From CAYGVX01 sp964395545 (lineage in GTDB: Archaea > Thermoproteota > Bathyarchaeia > Bathyarchaeales > SOJC01): 26,269 bases of DNA. The notes under the pieces are model-generated. The model did no database searches and was not told the DNA's origin. It saw nothing but the letters and a program-made list of their open reading frames with translations. Both the position numbers and the translations under genes were made by a program. This document shows positions 14,327 to 22,810 of this stretch, piece by piece. Each line of letters starts with the position of its first letter. Within the stretch, counting starts at the first letter, position 1. Location of the stretch: positions 1 to 26,269 of the forward strand of contig CAYNAW010000019.1 of assembly GCA_964395545.1 (NCBI GenBank). The letters run 5' to 3'.

Positions 14327-15640
14327 TCATCGGATGCGCACGTACTTGTAAGCCTCTGTAGCATTTTCAAAGCAGTAGTGCACCGTTTGGTAGCTCTTCC
14401 GGAATTCGGCAACATCTCTTCTGACTCTGCTAACATCCTCTTTCTCGATTACCACCCGCTTTATGAACTCGGCGATGTCCACCATCTCCGGCTCCTTCAT
14501 TCCCAGTCTCGTAACCTCTGAGGTGCCTAGCCTTATTCCTCCTGGATGCATGAAGTGGCGTCCCTCCTTGATGTCCCATGGCAGAAGGTTCCGGTTGATT
14601 ATTATGTTCGCCTTCTCCAGAGTTTCCTCTATCGTGCCTCCGTCTCCCTGCTGTGTGATGTCGATGAGCACGACGTGCGACTCGGTGAAACCCTTATGTT
14701 CGGCTAACACCTTGAGGCCACGCTCATACAACGCTTGCGCCAATGCCTTTGCGTTCTTGACCACTTGACGAGTGTACTCTTCCCCGAACTCGAGCATCTC
14801 GGCACATGCCACGGCCACTCCTGCCATCGCATGGAGATGATGGTTACTCACTAATCCTGGAAATGTGGCTTTCTTTATAGCATCTGCATGCCTGTTCCAG
14901 GAGACGACGCCTCCGTGCTGCGGTCCGAAGAGGGTCTTATGCGTGCTCAAACTGACGACATCGGCCCCTTCACGGAGAGGGTCTTGAAAGGTACCACCCG
15001 CAATTAGCCCAGCTACATGAGCGGCATCGTAGCCCACTGTAGCGCCTGCGTTGTGAAAAACCTCCGCAAGCTCCTTCACAGGATGCGGGAATGGAAACAC
15101 GCTTGCCCCGCACATCACGAGTTTCGGCGGTTTCCCATCATCTACCAGCTTCTGCACCCTCGCCTTGGTTCTGTCCACATCGATGTTCAGCTCCTTGTAA
15201 TCTAGGGCGAGGTACTGGACGTCTAAACCACTGACCGCCCCTGCAGTACCTCCGAGCTCTTTCTTCCCAGTCGTTATGTGCCCGCCGCAGGGAATCGGCA
15301 GCGCCATCATAACGTCCCCGGGCTCCGTAAAAGCCGTGTAGACCACAAGGTTTGCGACAACGCCTGAAATCGGGCGCACATCGACAAACTCTGCTTTAAA
15401 CAACTTCTTCATCAAATCAATGCAGAGTAACTCGACTTGGTCTATGTAAGCGCATCCGGCATAGACACGTTCACCTGGCCAGCCTTCAGCGTAACGGTGG
15501 CCAAAGTCACTCGCCATGGCCTCGCGAACGGCCGGGCTGGATATGTTTTCGCTCGCTATTAGGGGCAGGCTTTCTTGAAACCATGTGTGATGTTCTTGAA
15601 GCAGCCTAAGCGTTTCATCATAGCTCTCATGCGCTGACAT
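14327..15640 (-). CDS. glyA: Serine hydroxymethyltransferase
   Basis: The 437-residue PLP enzyme interconverts serine and glycine with a one-carbon carrier, tetrahydrofolate or tetrahydromethanopterin in archaea. It has the family motifs LIASEN (28-33), HRYAEGWPGERVYAGC (48-63), the PLP-binding YDAAHVAG (204-211), and STHKTLFGPQHG with the Schiff-base lysine K235. The start is ATG at 15640, preceded by GAGGTC. The open frame begins 63 bp further upstream, but those residues (MLLFLQSFYACKEFHN) are not part of the family. The promoter is marked by TTTTATGC on the minus strand at 15675-15682. Confidence 0.96.
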   Translation of the reverse strand: MSAHESYDETLRLLQEHHTWFQESLPLIASENISSPAVREAMASDFGHRYAEGWPGERVYAGCAYIDQVELLCIDLMKKLFKAEFVDVRPISGVVANLVVYTAFTEPGDVMMALPIPCGGHITTGKKELGGTAGAVSGLDVQYLALDYKELNIDVDRTKARVQKLVDDGKPPKLVMCGASVFPFPHPVKELAEVFHNAGATVGYDAAHVAGLIAGGTFQDPLREGADVVSLSTHKTLFGPQHGGVVSWNRHADAIKKATFPGLVSNHHLHAMAGVAVACAEMLEFGEEYTRQVVKNAKALAQALYERGLKVLAEHKGFTESHVVLIDITQQGDGGTIEETLEKANIIINRNLLPWDIKEGRHFMHPGGIRLGTSEVTRLGMKEPEMVDIAEFIKRVVIEKEDVSRVRRDVAEFRKSYQTVHYCFENATEAYKYVRIR

Positions 15641-15754
15641 GAAAACGACCTCGAGGTTATGAAACTCCTTGCATGCATAAAAGCTTTGAAGAAACAATAA
15701 CATTAATTAGCTGAAGCTCGGTGAGTATAGCGCATACTACGAAGGATTCACCAT
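15641..15754. promoter_or_regulatory. Divergent promoters for glyA and secG
   Basis: Leftward, TTTTATGC on the minus strand (15675-15682) lies about 35-42 bp before the glyA start. Rightward, CATTAATTAG (15701-15710) is the best TATA candidate for secG, about 50 bp before its start, with AAGGATTC as a weak ribosome binding site. Confidence 0.4.
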
Positions 15755-15937
15755 ATGAGCAGAAAGAAAAAGCGGGAAAGCGGACCGATGCCCGCTGCGA
15801 GTGCTGGTCTGCTGCGGTTCTTCGAGGAGGAGACCAAAGGTGTGCAGATCAAACCCGAACTCGTCGTAGTCCTTGCCATCTCCCTGATTGTTTTCTGCGT
15901 GTTGGCACAGATGTACTACTTCGGCTGGCTCTTCTAA
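15755..15937 (+). CDS. secG: Sec61-beta-type preprotein translocase subunit
   Basis: The 60-residue protein has the archaeal Sec-beta plan. A basic N-terminus is followed by the conserved segment PMPAASAGLLRFFEEETKGV and IKPELVVVL, then one membrane helix (about 36-58, VVVLAISLIVFCVLAQMYYFG) ending almost at the C-terminus. It is the small non-essential partner of SecY and SecE in the protein-conducting channel. It is transcribed away from glyA and towards the convergent LSm-like gene, with a 12-bp gap. Confidence 0.92.
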   Translation: MSRKKKRESGPMPAASAGLLRFFEEETKGVQIKPELVVVLAISLIVFCVLAQMYYFGWLF

Positions 15938-15949
15938 GAATCTGTCCCA

Positions 15950-16234
15950 CTACTTCCCCTCATGGAGAATTTCTATCCTCTGAGCCGAGTTGAGGTTGAC
16001 GAATATCTCGCTCCGGTCCTCTCTCCCCGCGATTTGGGGTATGGGGTTCGCAATGGTTGAGCGGAAGATCACCGCTTCGGCAGTCGAGAGCCAGATCCCC
16101 GGCGGTTCATGAGTTATGGCTGCTAAGGTTCCCTCGAAGCCGTAGGCTTGGTTTAGGATAACTAACACTCGTTTCCCAACATTCCTTTCCAGCATATGGA
16201 AGATTGAGGGAGGTGGAACAGTGTTAGCTGGCAT
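15950..16234 (-). CDS. LSm-like small beta-barrel protein
   Basis: The 94-residue protein has a segment like the Sm1 motif (LERNVGKRVLVILNQAYGFE, then GTLAAITHEPPGIWLSTAEA). After a longer insert comes a second beta-rich part, EIFVNLNSAQRIEIL. Archaeal LSm proteins form rings that bind U-rich RNA, but the usual Sm2 signature (IRG) is not evident here, so this is a divergent member or a look-alike. The start is ATG at 16234 with TAGGAC upstream, and a TATA-like TTTTATCTAAGG lies on the minus strand at 16261-16272. It is divergent from the DUF2070 gene. Confidence 0.6.
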   Translation of the reverse strand: MPANTVPPPSIFHMLERNVGKRVLVILNQAYGFEGTLAAITHEPPGIWLSTAEAVIFRSTIANPIPQIAGREDRSEIFVNLNSAQRIEILHEGK

Positions 16235-16364
16235 AAGCAGTCCTACTTTTCTATGCTTGTCCTTAGATAAAACCTTATCCCCCTCCTCGGCAATTCCGGC
16301 TCTTGGAATTTGTTAACTTTAATATTCGAGGAAGCTATTTCATGGGACTTGCGGAGAGATATCG
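16235..16364. promoter_or_regulatory. Divergent promoters for the LSm-like and DUF2070 genes
   Basis: TTTTATCTAAGG on the minus strand (16261-16272) serves the LSm-like gene. TTTAATATT (16318-16326) serves the rightward gene, about 40 bp before its GTG start, with GGAGAGAT as ribosome binding site. Confidence 0.48.
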
Positions 16365-18182
16365 GTGGCTTCCAGCAGCTTGGAATACTCGATTGACCGG
16401 GCAGCAAAGCACTATTCTTCGCTGTTTACATTACCGTCGTACCGGACGATTTTCTTGCTTACATCGTCGTTATGTATCCTCGGCAGCATCCTGACGGTCT
16501 TTCTCTTTGCAGACGCCCTATTCCTTCTGGCCCTGCAGTCTGGTCTGCTCCTTTTCCTCCTGTCAACACTTTCGGATTTAATCGTTCGGCTGGCTTTTCT
16601 GAAGGCTGACCCTGTTTACAACCTGAGACGGTGTGCTGCCCTCTCCCTATTCTCTCTTCTTTTGTGGTTCGGCTTTCTTTTGTTAGGCTCTCTGCTCACC
16701 CGGGTTCTCACGTCTCTTTTTTGGGTTTACGCCTTCTCTATTGGGTTCTCTGCAGTGTGCACTCTGCGGTTAATCGTGCTTTCTTCGACTTCGTCTGCCT
16801 CCAGCGTGAGAGCCATAGGTGCCTCTTTGGCTCAACCCGTCATCTGTCTCGTCCCCATGTTTTCTGTAGCATTCTCTTTTGGCTATGTCTTCAAAGGCGT
16901 TGAATTTGCCATCTACTTTGCAGCCTCGATCGCCGTGTCCATTATCACCGCCCGAATTTTCACCCGTGCGGTGGATAACGTCGGCGTTACGGCCCTTCAA
17001 ACGCCCACAACCACGGTTCTGAAGGCATTCCTGGCCAATTGGATGGAAAACCTAACAGGGCCTCTTGAGCGCCTCTTCGACAAATTCGGCAGAGAAGGGA
17101 CGGTTGAGCTTTCTCTTCTGGGCTTCAAGACAGACGACAGCGCCGGGCCTGTAATTGTGGTATCCTCCTTTCATCCTGGTCCCTTCAAGAACGTGGGTAG
17201 CAGTCTTCTTCCATCTATGATTCAGGCGGCTCTGGAGAAGAGCCTCGGTTGTGTTGCGGCGGTTCCTCATGGACTGTTCGGACACGAGTTCGACTTATCG
17301 TCACAGAGGGAAAACCAAAAGGTGTTGGAGGCAATCATTACGTCTGCACATTTTTCCGAGTTTGCTCCTGAGGCTACGAAGTTCGTCAGGGTCCAGAAGG
17401 GTGCGGCCAGTGCAAGTTGCCAGCTGTTCGGCCGCTGCGCTCTTCTCACACTGACTCTGGCTCCTGAGACTACTGAGGACTTTCCGCAGGAAGTAGGCGA
17501 TTCCATCGTAGGCGAAGCAGTAGAACTCGGGTTGGAACACGTCGTGATAATCAACGCCCACAACAGCATCAATGGTCTCTTCCACGTGAACACCGTCCTC
17601 GGCTCTTTGAAAGAAGCATCCTTGAGAGCCTTGAAAACCGCGTCTGAATTGCAGCCCTCACCTTTTGAAGTGGGCGCAGCGAAAACGGTGCCTGAAGAAC
17701 TTAACGTCGAAGATGGGATGGGGCCTGGAGGAATATGTGCCATGATCTTCAAAGTGGGTGGAGAGGTAAGCGCCTACGTGACTATTGACGGCAACAACAT
17801 GGTCTCTGGACTGCGAGAGAAGATACTCGCATCTTTACGAGAGCTAGGAATTCAAAACGGCGAGATCCTTACGACAGATACCCACGCGGTGAACGCTGTA
17901 GTCATGACTACTCGCGGATATCACCCACTCGGCGAGGCAATTCCCCACGAGAGACTCATCAGCGACATTAAGGCCACGGTGACCGAGGCGTTAAGCGATA
18001 TGAAGCCCGCTTCTGCTGCGTGGCGGTCTGGGACAGTCCCCAACGTTAGGATCATTGGAGAGAAGCAGATTGAGGAAATGTCCCTCCTAGCCGATAGAGC
18101 AGTGCAAGAGGCGAAGAAGACGGCGGTTCCGCTGTTCGCAGCGGCTGGGGTCGTCCTTGTGCTGTTGCTTACTATTCTCTGA
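16365..18182 (+). CDS. DUF2070 archaeal membrane protein
   Basis: The 605-residue protein starts with about six or seven membrane helices (roughly residues 28-200). A large soluble domain follows, and one last helix closes the C-terminus (AAAGVVLVLLLTIL). The soluble part has the conserved motifs SSFHPGPFKNVGSS (H270) and PHGLFGHEFDLSSQ (near 300), then INAHNSINGL and TTDTHAVNAV. The repeated His/Asp/Asn motifs suggest a metal-dependent hydrolase or similar activity facing the cytoplasm, but the family has no assigned function. The start is GTG at 16365 with GGAGAGAT upstream. The gene ends 10 bp from the convergent porB stop. Confidence 0.85.
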   Translation: MASSSLEYSIDRAAKHYSSLFTLPSYRTIFLLTSSLCILGSILTVFLFADALFLLALQSGLLLFLLSTLSDLIVRLAFLKADPVYNLRRCAALSLFSLLLWFGFLLLGSLLTRVLTSLFWVYAFSIGFSAVCTLRLIVLSSTSSASSVRAIGASLAQPVICLVPMFSVAFSFGYVFKGVEFAIYFAASIAVSIITARIFTRAVDNVGVTALQTPTTTVLKAFLANWMENLTGPLERLFDKFGREGTVELSLLGFKTDDSAGPVIVVSSFHPGPFKNVGSSLLPSMIQAALEKSLGCVAAVPHGLFGHEFDLSSQRENQKVLEAIITSAHFSEFAPEATKFVRVQKGAASASCQLFGRCALLTLTLAPETTEDFPQEVGDSIVGEAVELGLEHVVIINAHNSINGLFHVNTVLGSLKEASLRALKTASELQPSPFEVGAAKTVPEELNVEDGMGPGGICAMIFKVGGEVSAYVTIDGNNMVSGLREKILASLRELGIQNGEILTTDTHAVNAVVMTTRGYHPLGEAIPHERLISDIKATVTEALSDMKPASAAWRSGTVPNVRIIGEKQIEEMSLLADRAVQEAKKTAVPLFAAAGVVLVLLLTIL

Positions 18183-18192
18183 AGGGGCTCAT

Positions 18193-19155
18193 CTATGCCA
18201 AGTTGCACCTTTTGAGCAGCTGGCTCCACCGTTTGTCAATCATCTTCTGGATGTCGTCTGCGACGTGTTCGAATTTTGGGCTAAAAAGGTGGCCGAAGCG
18301 GCGCTGCATCTTCAAGTACTCCACCACGGGCTTCTTACGTTCAGGCTTTAGAGCCATTATCTTGCTCTGGGGGGACAAAGCATATTCTCCGTTCACTACT
18401 TCCCACAAGGGGAATATGCATGTTTCCACGGCCAAGCGAGCTATCTCGATGGTTTTGTCAGTCTCGTGGCGCCATCCCCTCGGACATGGTGCTAGGACAT
18501 GCAAGAACGCTGGGCCTTCGACCTCCAACCCTCTTCGTACCTTCATGAGCAAATCTTGCCAGTAGGCTATCGAAGCCGTCGCGACGTAGGGGATTTCGTG
18601 CGCGACCATTATCTCGGCTATGGGCTTCTTAGGTTGGAGCTTTCCTGGGACAACTCTTCCCGCCGGCGATGTCGTGGTTGAAGCGCCAAAGGGTGTGCCA
18701 CCGCTTCTCTGTATGCCCGTGTTCATGTAGGCTTCGTTGTCATAGAGGACGTATAGGAAGTCATGTCCACGTTCGGCTGCTCCTGATAGGGCTTGGATGC
18801 CTATGTCGAAGGTTCCTCCGTCACCTGCTAAGGCTATCACGTCAATATCTTCGGCGAGTTTTCCTTTCCTCTTTAAAGCTTTCAACGCAGCCTCTATGCC
18901 TGATGCGTTGGCTGCCGCGTTCTCGAAGGCTGTATGTATCCACGGAATCTTCCAAGCGGTGTAGGGGTAAATTGTCGAGACGACTTCCATGCATCCCGTC
19001 GCGTTCGTGACTATCGTCGGACCTCGAGTGGCTTTCATTATCATCCTCAACGCCACGGCTGGTCCGCATCCTGCACAGGCTCGATGTCCCGAGGTGAAGA
19101 GTTCGGGTTTCTCAACTATCTCCTTGGCAGTGAACTTCCAAGCGTTAGCAGTCAT
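18193..19155 (-). CDS. porB: Pyruvate:ferredoxin oxidoreductase beta subunit
   Basis: The 320-residue subunit binds thiamine diphosphate and one 4Fe-4S cluster. Cluster cysteines are in ACAGCG (C27, C30), GCM (C55) and APCPRGW late in the protein. The TPP motif starts at GDGGTFDIG (111-119) and ends in YDNEAYMNTG (138-147). The enzyme makes acetyl-CoA, CO2 and reduced ferredoxin from pyruvate, or runs in reverse. It is the last gene of porGDAB. GAGGAGG precedes ATG at 19155, and 15 bp separate it from porA. Confidence 0.94.
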   Translation of the reverse strand: MTANAWKFTAKEIVEKPELFTSGHRACAGCGPAVALRMIMKATRGPTIVTNATGCMEVVSTIYPYTAWKIPWIHTAFENAAANASGIEAALKALKRKGKLAEDIDVIALAGDGGTFDIGIQALSGAAERGHDFLYVLYDNEAYMNTGIQRSGGTPFGASTTTSPAGRVVPGKLQPKKPIAEIMVAHEIPYVATASIAYWQDLLMKVRRGLEVEGPAFLHVLAPCPRGWRHETDKTIEIARLAVETCIFPLWEVVNGEYALSPQSKIMALKPERKKPVVEYLKMQRRFGHLFSPKFEHVADDIQKMIDKRWSQLLKRCNLA

Positions 19156-19170
19156 CCTCTTGCCTCCTCT

Positions 19171-20400
19171 TCACTCTCGCACTCCTGCAAACTGCACAAC
19201 CTCCTTAACCCTCTTCGTCTTGAGGATCTCCTGCAAGTCTCCGTAGATGTTCTGGATACTGCTTTGGGGCATGTCTCTCCCCCCGAGGCCATACACGTAG
19301 TTGACAACATGAGGATGCGTCTGAGCGTCGTAGAGAACATGGCGTACCTCGTGGAACAAGGGACCTCCATGTCCTCCGAAGCTGTTGCTGCGGTCCATCA
19401 CTGCAACCGCCTTCACGTTTCTCAAAGCCCTCCCTATGTCTTCTACTGGTAGTGGTCGGAGAGTGCGTAGGCGAAGTAGTCCGGCTTTCACTCCTTCAGC
19501 CCTGAGCGTGTCTACAACGGTCTTTGCAGTTCCAGCTGTCGAGCCCACGCAGACAGTCGCGACTTCGGCGTCCTCAAGGCAATATGCGTCCACGAGCCCT
19601 CCTCCGTACTGTCGTCCGCTCATTTTTGCGTACTCGTCGTGGATTTCCCGGATGATTTGCAGTGCCTTCCGTATCGCTTCTTCCTGCTGTCTCTTATGTT
19701 CGAAGTAGTAGTCATAAAGATCCAACGGACCCATCGTTATGGGGTTGTTTGGGTCAAGCTTGAATGGAACCTTCTCGCCCTCATGGCCGATTACAAGTGG
19801 GAATTGTCTGTCCCCTACAAACCTCTTCACGACATCGTCGGGCAAGACTTCAACGTTTTCAAGCGTGTGGCTTAAGAAGAACGCGTCAAGACAAACCATC
19901 ACGGGCAATGACAGATCGGTGTGCTCAGCGATTCTGAAGGCCTGGATTGTCGAGTCGTAAGCTTCTTGGGAGTTTTCCACGTAGATCTGTAGCCAGCCAC
20001 AGTCGCGCTCCACCATCGTGTCCGAATGGTCACAGTGTATGTTGATGGGTGCAGAGAGCGCTCGGTTAACTATTGCCATCACCACCGGGACTCTACAACC
20101 TGCTGTGACGTAAAGCATCTCGTGCATCAGAGCAAGGCCCGCCGAGGCTGAGGCGGTGAAGGTTCGTGCGCCAGTTGCGGAGGCGGTTATGCACGCGGTG
20201 AGGGCGCTGTGTTCAGATTCTGTGCACACGAATTCGGTGTTCACCTCTCCATCTGCGACGTATTCACTGTACCTTTCCACTATGATCGTTTGTGGGGTTA
20301 TGGGGTAAGCCGCCACCACGTCTACGTCTGATTGCTTAACTGCTAAAGCGACTGCTTCGTCGCCGTTCAAAGCCAACGTTTTCTGTTGAACAGTTGTCAC
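19171..20400 (-). CDS. porA: Pyruvate:ferredoxin oxidoreductase alpha subunit
   Basis: The 409-residue subunit has the family N-terminus with GDEAVALAVKQSDVDVVAAYPITPQT and the segment TESEHSALTACITASATGAR. Later, VMAIVNRALSAPINIHCDHSD fits PorA: this alpha type keeps the Asn-Arg pair near the substrate site. A C-terminal domain with VGSTAGTAKTVVDTLRAEGVKAGLLRLRTLRPLP follows. The start is GTG at 20400 with GAGGAGGT upstream, 3 bp after the porD stop. Confidence 0.94.
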   Translation of the reverse strand: MTTVQQKTLALNGDEAVALAVKQSDVDVVAAYPITPQTIIVERYSEYVADGEVNTEFVCTESEHSALTACITASATGARTFTASASAGLALMHEMLYVTAGCRVPVVMAIVNRALSAPINIHCDHSDTMVERDCGWLQIYVENSQEAYDSTIQAFRIAEHTDLSLPVMVCLDAFFLSHTLENVEVLPDDVVKRFVGDRQFPLVIGHEGEKVPFKLDPNNPITMGPLDLYDYYFEHKRQQEEAIRKALQIIREIHDEYAKMSGRQYGGGLVDAYCLEDAEVATVCVGSTAGTAKTVVDTLRAEGVKAGLLRLRTLRPLPVEDIGRALRNVKAVAVMDRSNSFGGHGGPLFHEVRHVLYDAQTHPHVVNYVYGLGGRDMPQSSIQNIYGDLQEILKTKRVKEVVQFAGVRE

Positions 20401-20403
20401 CGT

Positions 20404-20691
20404 TTAGACCTCCTCTTCTCTGATCATCTTGATGGCCTTAGCGGGGCATTCGTTGGCACATATGCCGCAGCCTTTGCAGAAGTCATAGTCGAACTCGATT
20501 TCTTCTGTGGTCTTGTTCCACTTGATAGCGGCGTCGGGGCAGATGAGTGGGCACAGCAGACACTTGGTGCATTTTTCAGGGTCTCGAACGGGTTTGAAGG
20601 TTTTCCAGTCGCCTGTGTGATATTCTGTGGCTGGCTTCCAGCAAACTCCAGCCATGGGGACTTCTTTCCAGCCTTTATACTTCTGGCTCAT
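20404..20691 (-). CDS. porD: Pyruvate:ferredoxin oxidoreductase delta subunit (2x4Fe-4S)
   Basis: The 95-residue ferredoxin-like subunit carries two 4Fe-4S motifs. One is CTKCLLCPLICP (C41, C44, C47, C51) and the other CKGCGICANECP (C72, C75, C78, C82). It passes electrons from the TPP subunit to soluble ferredoxin. Its ATG overlaps the porG stop by 4 bp (ATGA), so the pair is translationally coupled. The N-terminal KYKGWKEVPMAGVCW stretch is typical of PorD. Confidence 0.94.
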   Translation of the reverse strand: MSQKYKGWKEVPMAGVCWKPATEYHTGDWKTFKPVRDPEKCTKCLLCPLICPDAAIKWNKTTEEIEFDYDFCKGCGICANECPAKAIKMIREEEV

Positions 20692-21251
20692 CCGCTTTTT
20701 GCCTCCTCGTAGGCTTCTCTGATGATCGCCATGTTTCTTTCAGCCAGTTCTGGTCTAAACCGCTCTTTGATAACTGCGTTTATGCTCTTTAAGTTCACTA
20801 GGGAAGCTGCGCGAGTTGCAGCGCCCAACATGGCAGTATTGGTTATCGGGGCGTTAATTGTCTTGATGGCGATGTCAGTCGCAGGGACCGTCCACACTTT
20901 TTGAGCAGGCGCCAAGTTTAGCTCCTTCCTCAACTCAGCAGGAGGTTCATGAGTGTTGATTACAAGTGCTCCGTCTTCAGTTAACCCGTCAGCCACTTTA
21001 ACAGCCTTAAGCAACGTGGGGTCGAGGACCACGGACACGTTTGGGTTGTAGACGGAACAATGGAGTCTGATGGGCTTGCTGCTGACCCGTGTGTAGGCAG
21101 CCAAAGGTGCACCCATGCGTTCAGGGCCGAACTCAGGAAACGACTGAACAAACTTGCCCTCCAGTATGGCGGCTTTCGCCAGAAGTTCGCTTGCGGTCCA
21201 AGCGCCCTGCCCACCTCTGCCATGCCATCGTATCTCTTGAAGCTGTAACAT
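20688..21251 (-). CDS. porG: Pyruvate:ferredoxin oxidoreductase gamma subunit
   Basis: The 187-residue subunit has the family start IRWHGRGGQGAWTASELLAKAA. It continues with FPEFGPERMGAPLAAYTRVS and NPNVSVVLDPTLL, placing it in the catalytic domain III group of 2-oxoacid oxidoreductases. It is the first gene of porGDAB. The ATG at 21251 follows GAGGAAG, and a promoter TGTATATTTG lies upstream on the minus strand. Confidence 0.94.
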   Translation of the reverse strand: MLQLQEIRWHGRGGQGAWTASELLAKAAILEGKFVQSFPEFGPERMGAPLAAYTRVSSKPIRLHCSVYNPNVSVVLDPTLLKAVKVADGLTEDGALVINTHEPPAELRKELNLAPAQKVWTVPATDIAIKTINAPITNTAMLGAATRAASLVNLKSINAVIKERFRPELAERNMAIIREAYEEAKSG

Positions 21252-21290
21252 CGATTCTTCCTCGAATCTTTCAATCTACATTCGAGCAGT

Positions 21291-21300
21291 CAAATATACA
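21291..21300 (-). promoter_or_regulatory. TATA box of the por operon
   Basis: Read on the minus strand, TGTATATTTG lies 40-50 bp upstream of the porG start, with GGATTAAAGG further up as additional AT-rich context. The spacing fits a short leader with GAGG as ribosome binding site. Confidence 0.55.
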
Positions 21301-21449
21301 CTTTTCCTTTAATCCACGAAAAGCTGGCACACAGAATGTGCTTCAAAACGTCGGAAGTCATCATCAACTCCTTCCGTGAAAAACACTAACCACTCGTTCT
21401 TTCGTCTTTGCGAAACCCTTTTCCCTTTCCTATGATATTTGTAACTTCT

Positions 21450-21461
21450 GAAACATGTTTC
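21450..21461. promoter_or_regulatory. Perfect palindrome GAAACATGTTTC between the two operons
   Basis: A 12-bp perfect palindrome lies in the 265-bp gap between porG and the rightward ferredoxin gene, 56 bp before the latter's ATG. An AT-rich TATGATATTTG (21431-21441) lies just upstream and may be the rightward TATA. The palindrome would then be close to the transcription start, as expected for an operator. This is inferred from position. Confidence 0.4.
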
Positions 21462-21516
21462 CCGTGAACACAAGAAAGTGTCCACAAATGAATAATGGTT
21501 ACAGGATGCAAAGCAG

Positions 21517-21747
21517 ATGGGTAGAATTGTTATAGACGAAGAAATGTGCAAGGGCTGCACTCTCTGCGTCCACGCCTGTCCGCTGAAGCTGATTCGCCTG
21601 TCTGATCGGATTAACCTGAAGGGCTACTACGTGGCTGAGATAGTCGACCCTGAAGGCAAATGTACCGGTTGCACCCTTTGTGCCCTAACCTGCCCAGACG
21701 TCGCCATTGAAGTGTATAGAGCGAAGAAGAGTGGAGGAAAGAAATGA
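21517..21747 (+). CDS. 2-oxoacid:ferredoxin oxidoreductase delta subunit (ferredoxin)
   Basis: The 76-residue protein has two 4Fe-4S motifs: CKGCTLCVHACP (C11, C14, C17, C21) and CTGCTLCALTCP (C49, C52, C55, C59). It is the electron-transfer subunit of the enzyme encoded by the next three genes. AGGATG precedes the ATG. Its stop overlaps the alpha-subunit start as ATGA. In VOR/KOR-type operons the ferredoxin gene comes first, as here. Confidence 0.92.
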   Translation: MGRIVIDEEMCKGCTLCVHACPLKLIRLSDRINLKGYYVAEIVDPEGKCTGCTLCALTCPDVAIEVYRAKKSGGKK

Positions 21748-22805
21748 TGGACAAGGTTTTCATGGCTGGGAACGAGGCGTTCGCCGAAGCAGCCATTCGA
21801 GCCGGCTGCCGATATTATTTCGGCTACCCGATAACACCTCAAAACGAGATCCCCGAGTACATGTCGAAGCGTCTTCCTGAAGTTGGCGGGGTTTACCTTC
21901 AAGCAGAAAGCGAGGTGGCTGCGATTAACATGGTCTTCGGCGCTGCGGGTGCGGGTGCGAGGGCTATGACGTCTTCTTCAAGTCCAGGAATCAGCCTGAT
22001 GCAGGAGGGAATCTCTTACATGGTCGGTGCTCAACTTCCTTGCGTTATCGTGAACATTATGCGCGGCGGACCAGGATTGGGTGGGATACAGCCATCGCAG
22101 TCTGATTACTTCCAGGCAACGAAAGGCGGGGGTCACGGTGACTATCACTTGCTCGTGCTGGCGCCTCACACGATGCAGGAGGCTGTCAACTTGACAATCG
22201 AAGCCTTCGATTTGGCGGATAGATACAGGCACCCCGTGATGGTTCTGGGAGACGGTTACATGGGGCAAATGATGGAGCCCGTGGAGTTTAAGCAGACGGC
22301 ACCTAAAGAACCTCCTAAGAAGGATTGGGCTCTCACCGGTGCTCGAGACAGGTCTCCGAACGTGGTGAAGAGCCTCTACCTCGACCCGACGGTCTTGGAA
22401 AAACACAACCTGGTGATTAACCGGAAAATCCAAGAAATCATTAAGAACGAGGTGCGCGTTGAGAATTACCTTACCGATGATGCTGAAGTGATAATCGCCG
22501 CCTATGGAACAGTCGCGAGAATCGCAAAAACCGCCATCAAAACCCTACGCGAGAAGGGCTTGAAAGTGGGGATGATCAGGCCAATTACTGTTTTCCCGTT
22601 TCCCTACGAGGCCTTCGAAAAAGCAGCCGAGGAGGTGGACAAGTTTCTGGTGGTCGAGATGAGCCTTGGGCAAATGGTGGAAGACGTAAAGCTCGGCATA
22701 TGCGGCAAGGCAAAGGCTCGCTTCTACGGACGCACTGGCGGTATGGTCCCAAGCTACGACGAAATCGTGACTCAAACAGAGACGCTGTTTAAGGAGGGTG
22801 GATAG
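21744..22805 (+). CDS. vorB: 2-oxoacid:ferredoxin oxidoreductase alpha subunit (VorB/KorA type)
   Basis: The 353-residue subunit starts with GNEAFAEAAIRAGCRYYFGYPITPQNEIPEY. It carries LQAESEVAAINMVFGAAGAG, TSSSSPGISLMQEGISYMVG and MRGGPGLGGIQPSQSDYFQA. This pattern matches the alpha subunits called VorB (2-oxoisovalerate) or KorA (2-oxoglutarate) in archaea and differs from PorA next door. The substrate cannot be fixed from sequence alone: branched-chain 2-oxoacids and 2-oxoglutarate are both possible. It overlaps the ferredoxin gene by 4 bp and is followed 5 bp later by the beta subunit. Confidence 0.9.
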   Translation: MMDKVFMAGNEAFAEAAIRAGCRYYFGYPITPQNEIPEYMSKRLPEVGGVYLQAESEVAAINMVFGAAGAGARAMTSSSSPGISLMQEGISYMVGAQLPCVIVNIMRGGPGLGGIQPSQSDYFQATKGGGHGDYHLLVLAPHTMQEAVNLTIEAFDLADRYRHPVMVLGDGYMGQMMEPVEFKQTAPKEPPKKDWALTGARDRSPNVVKSLYLDPTVLEKHNLVINRKIQEIIKNEVRVENYLTDDAEVIIAAYGTVARIAKTAIKTLREKGLKVGMIRPITVFPFPYEAFEKAAEEVDKFLVVEMSLGQMVEDVKLGICGKAKARFYGRTGGMVPSYDEIVTQTETLFKEGG

Positions 22806-22810
22806 GCAAG

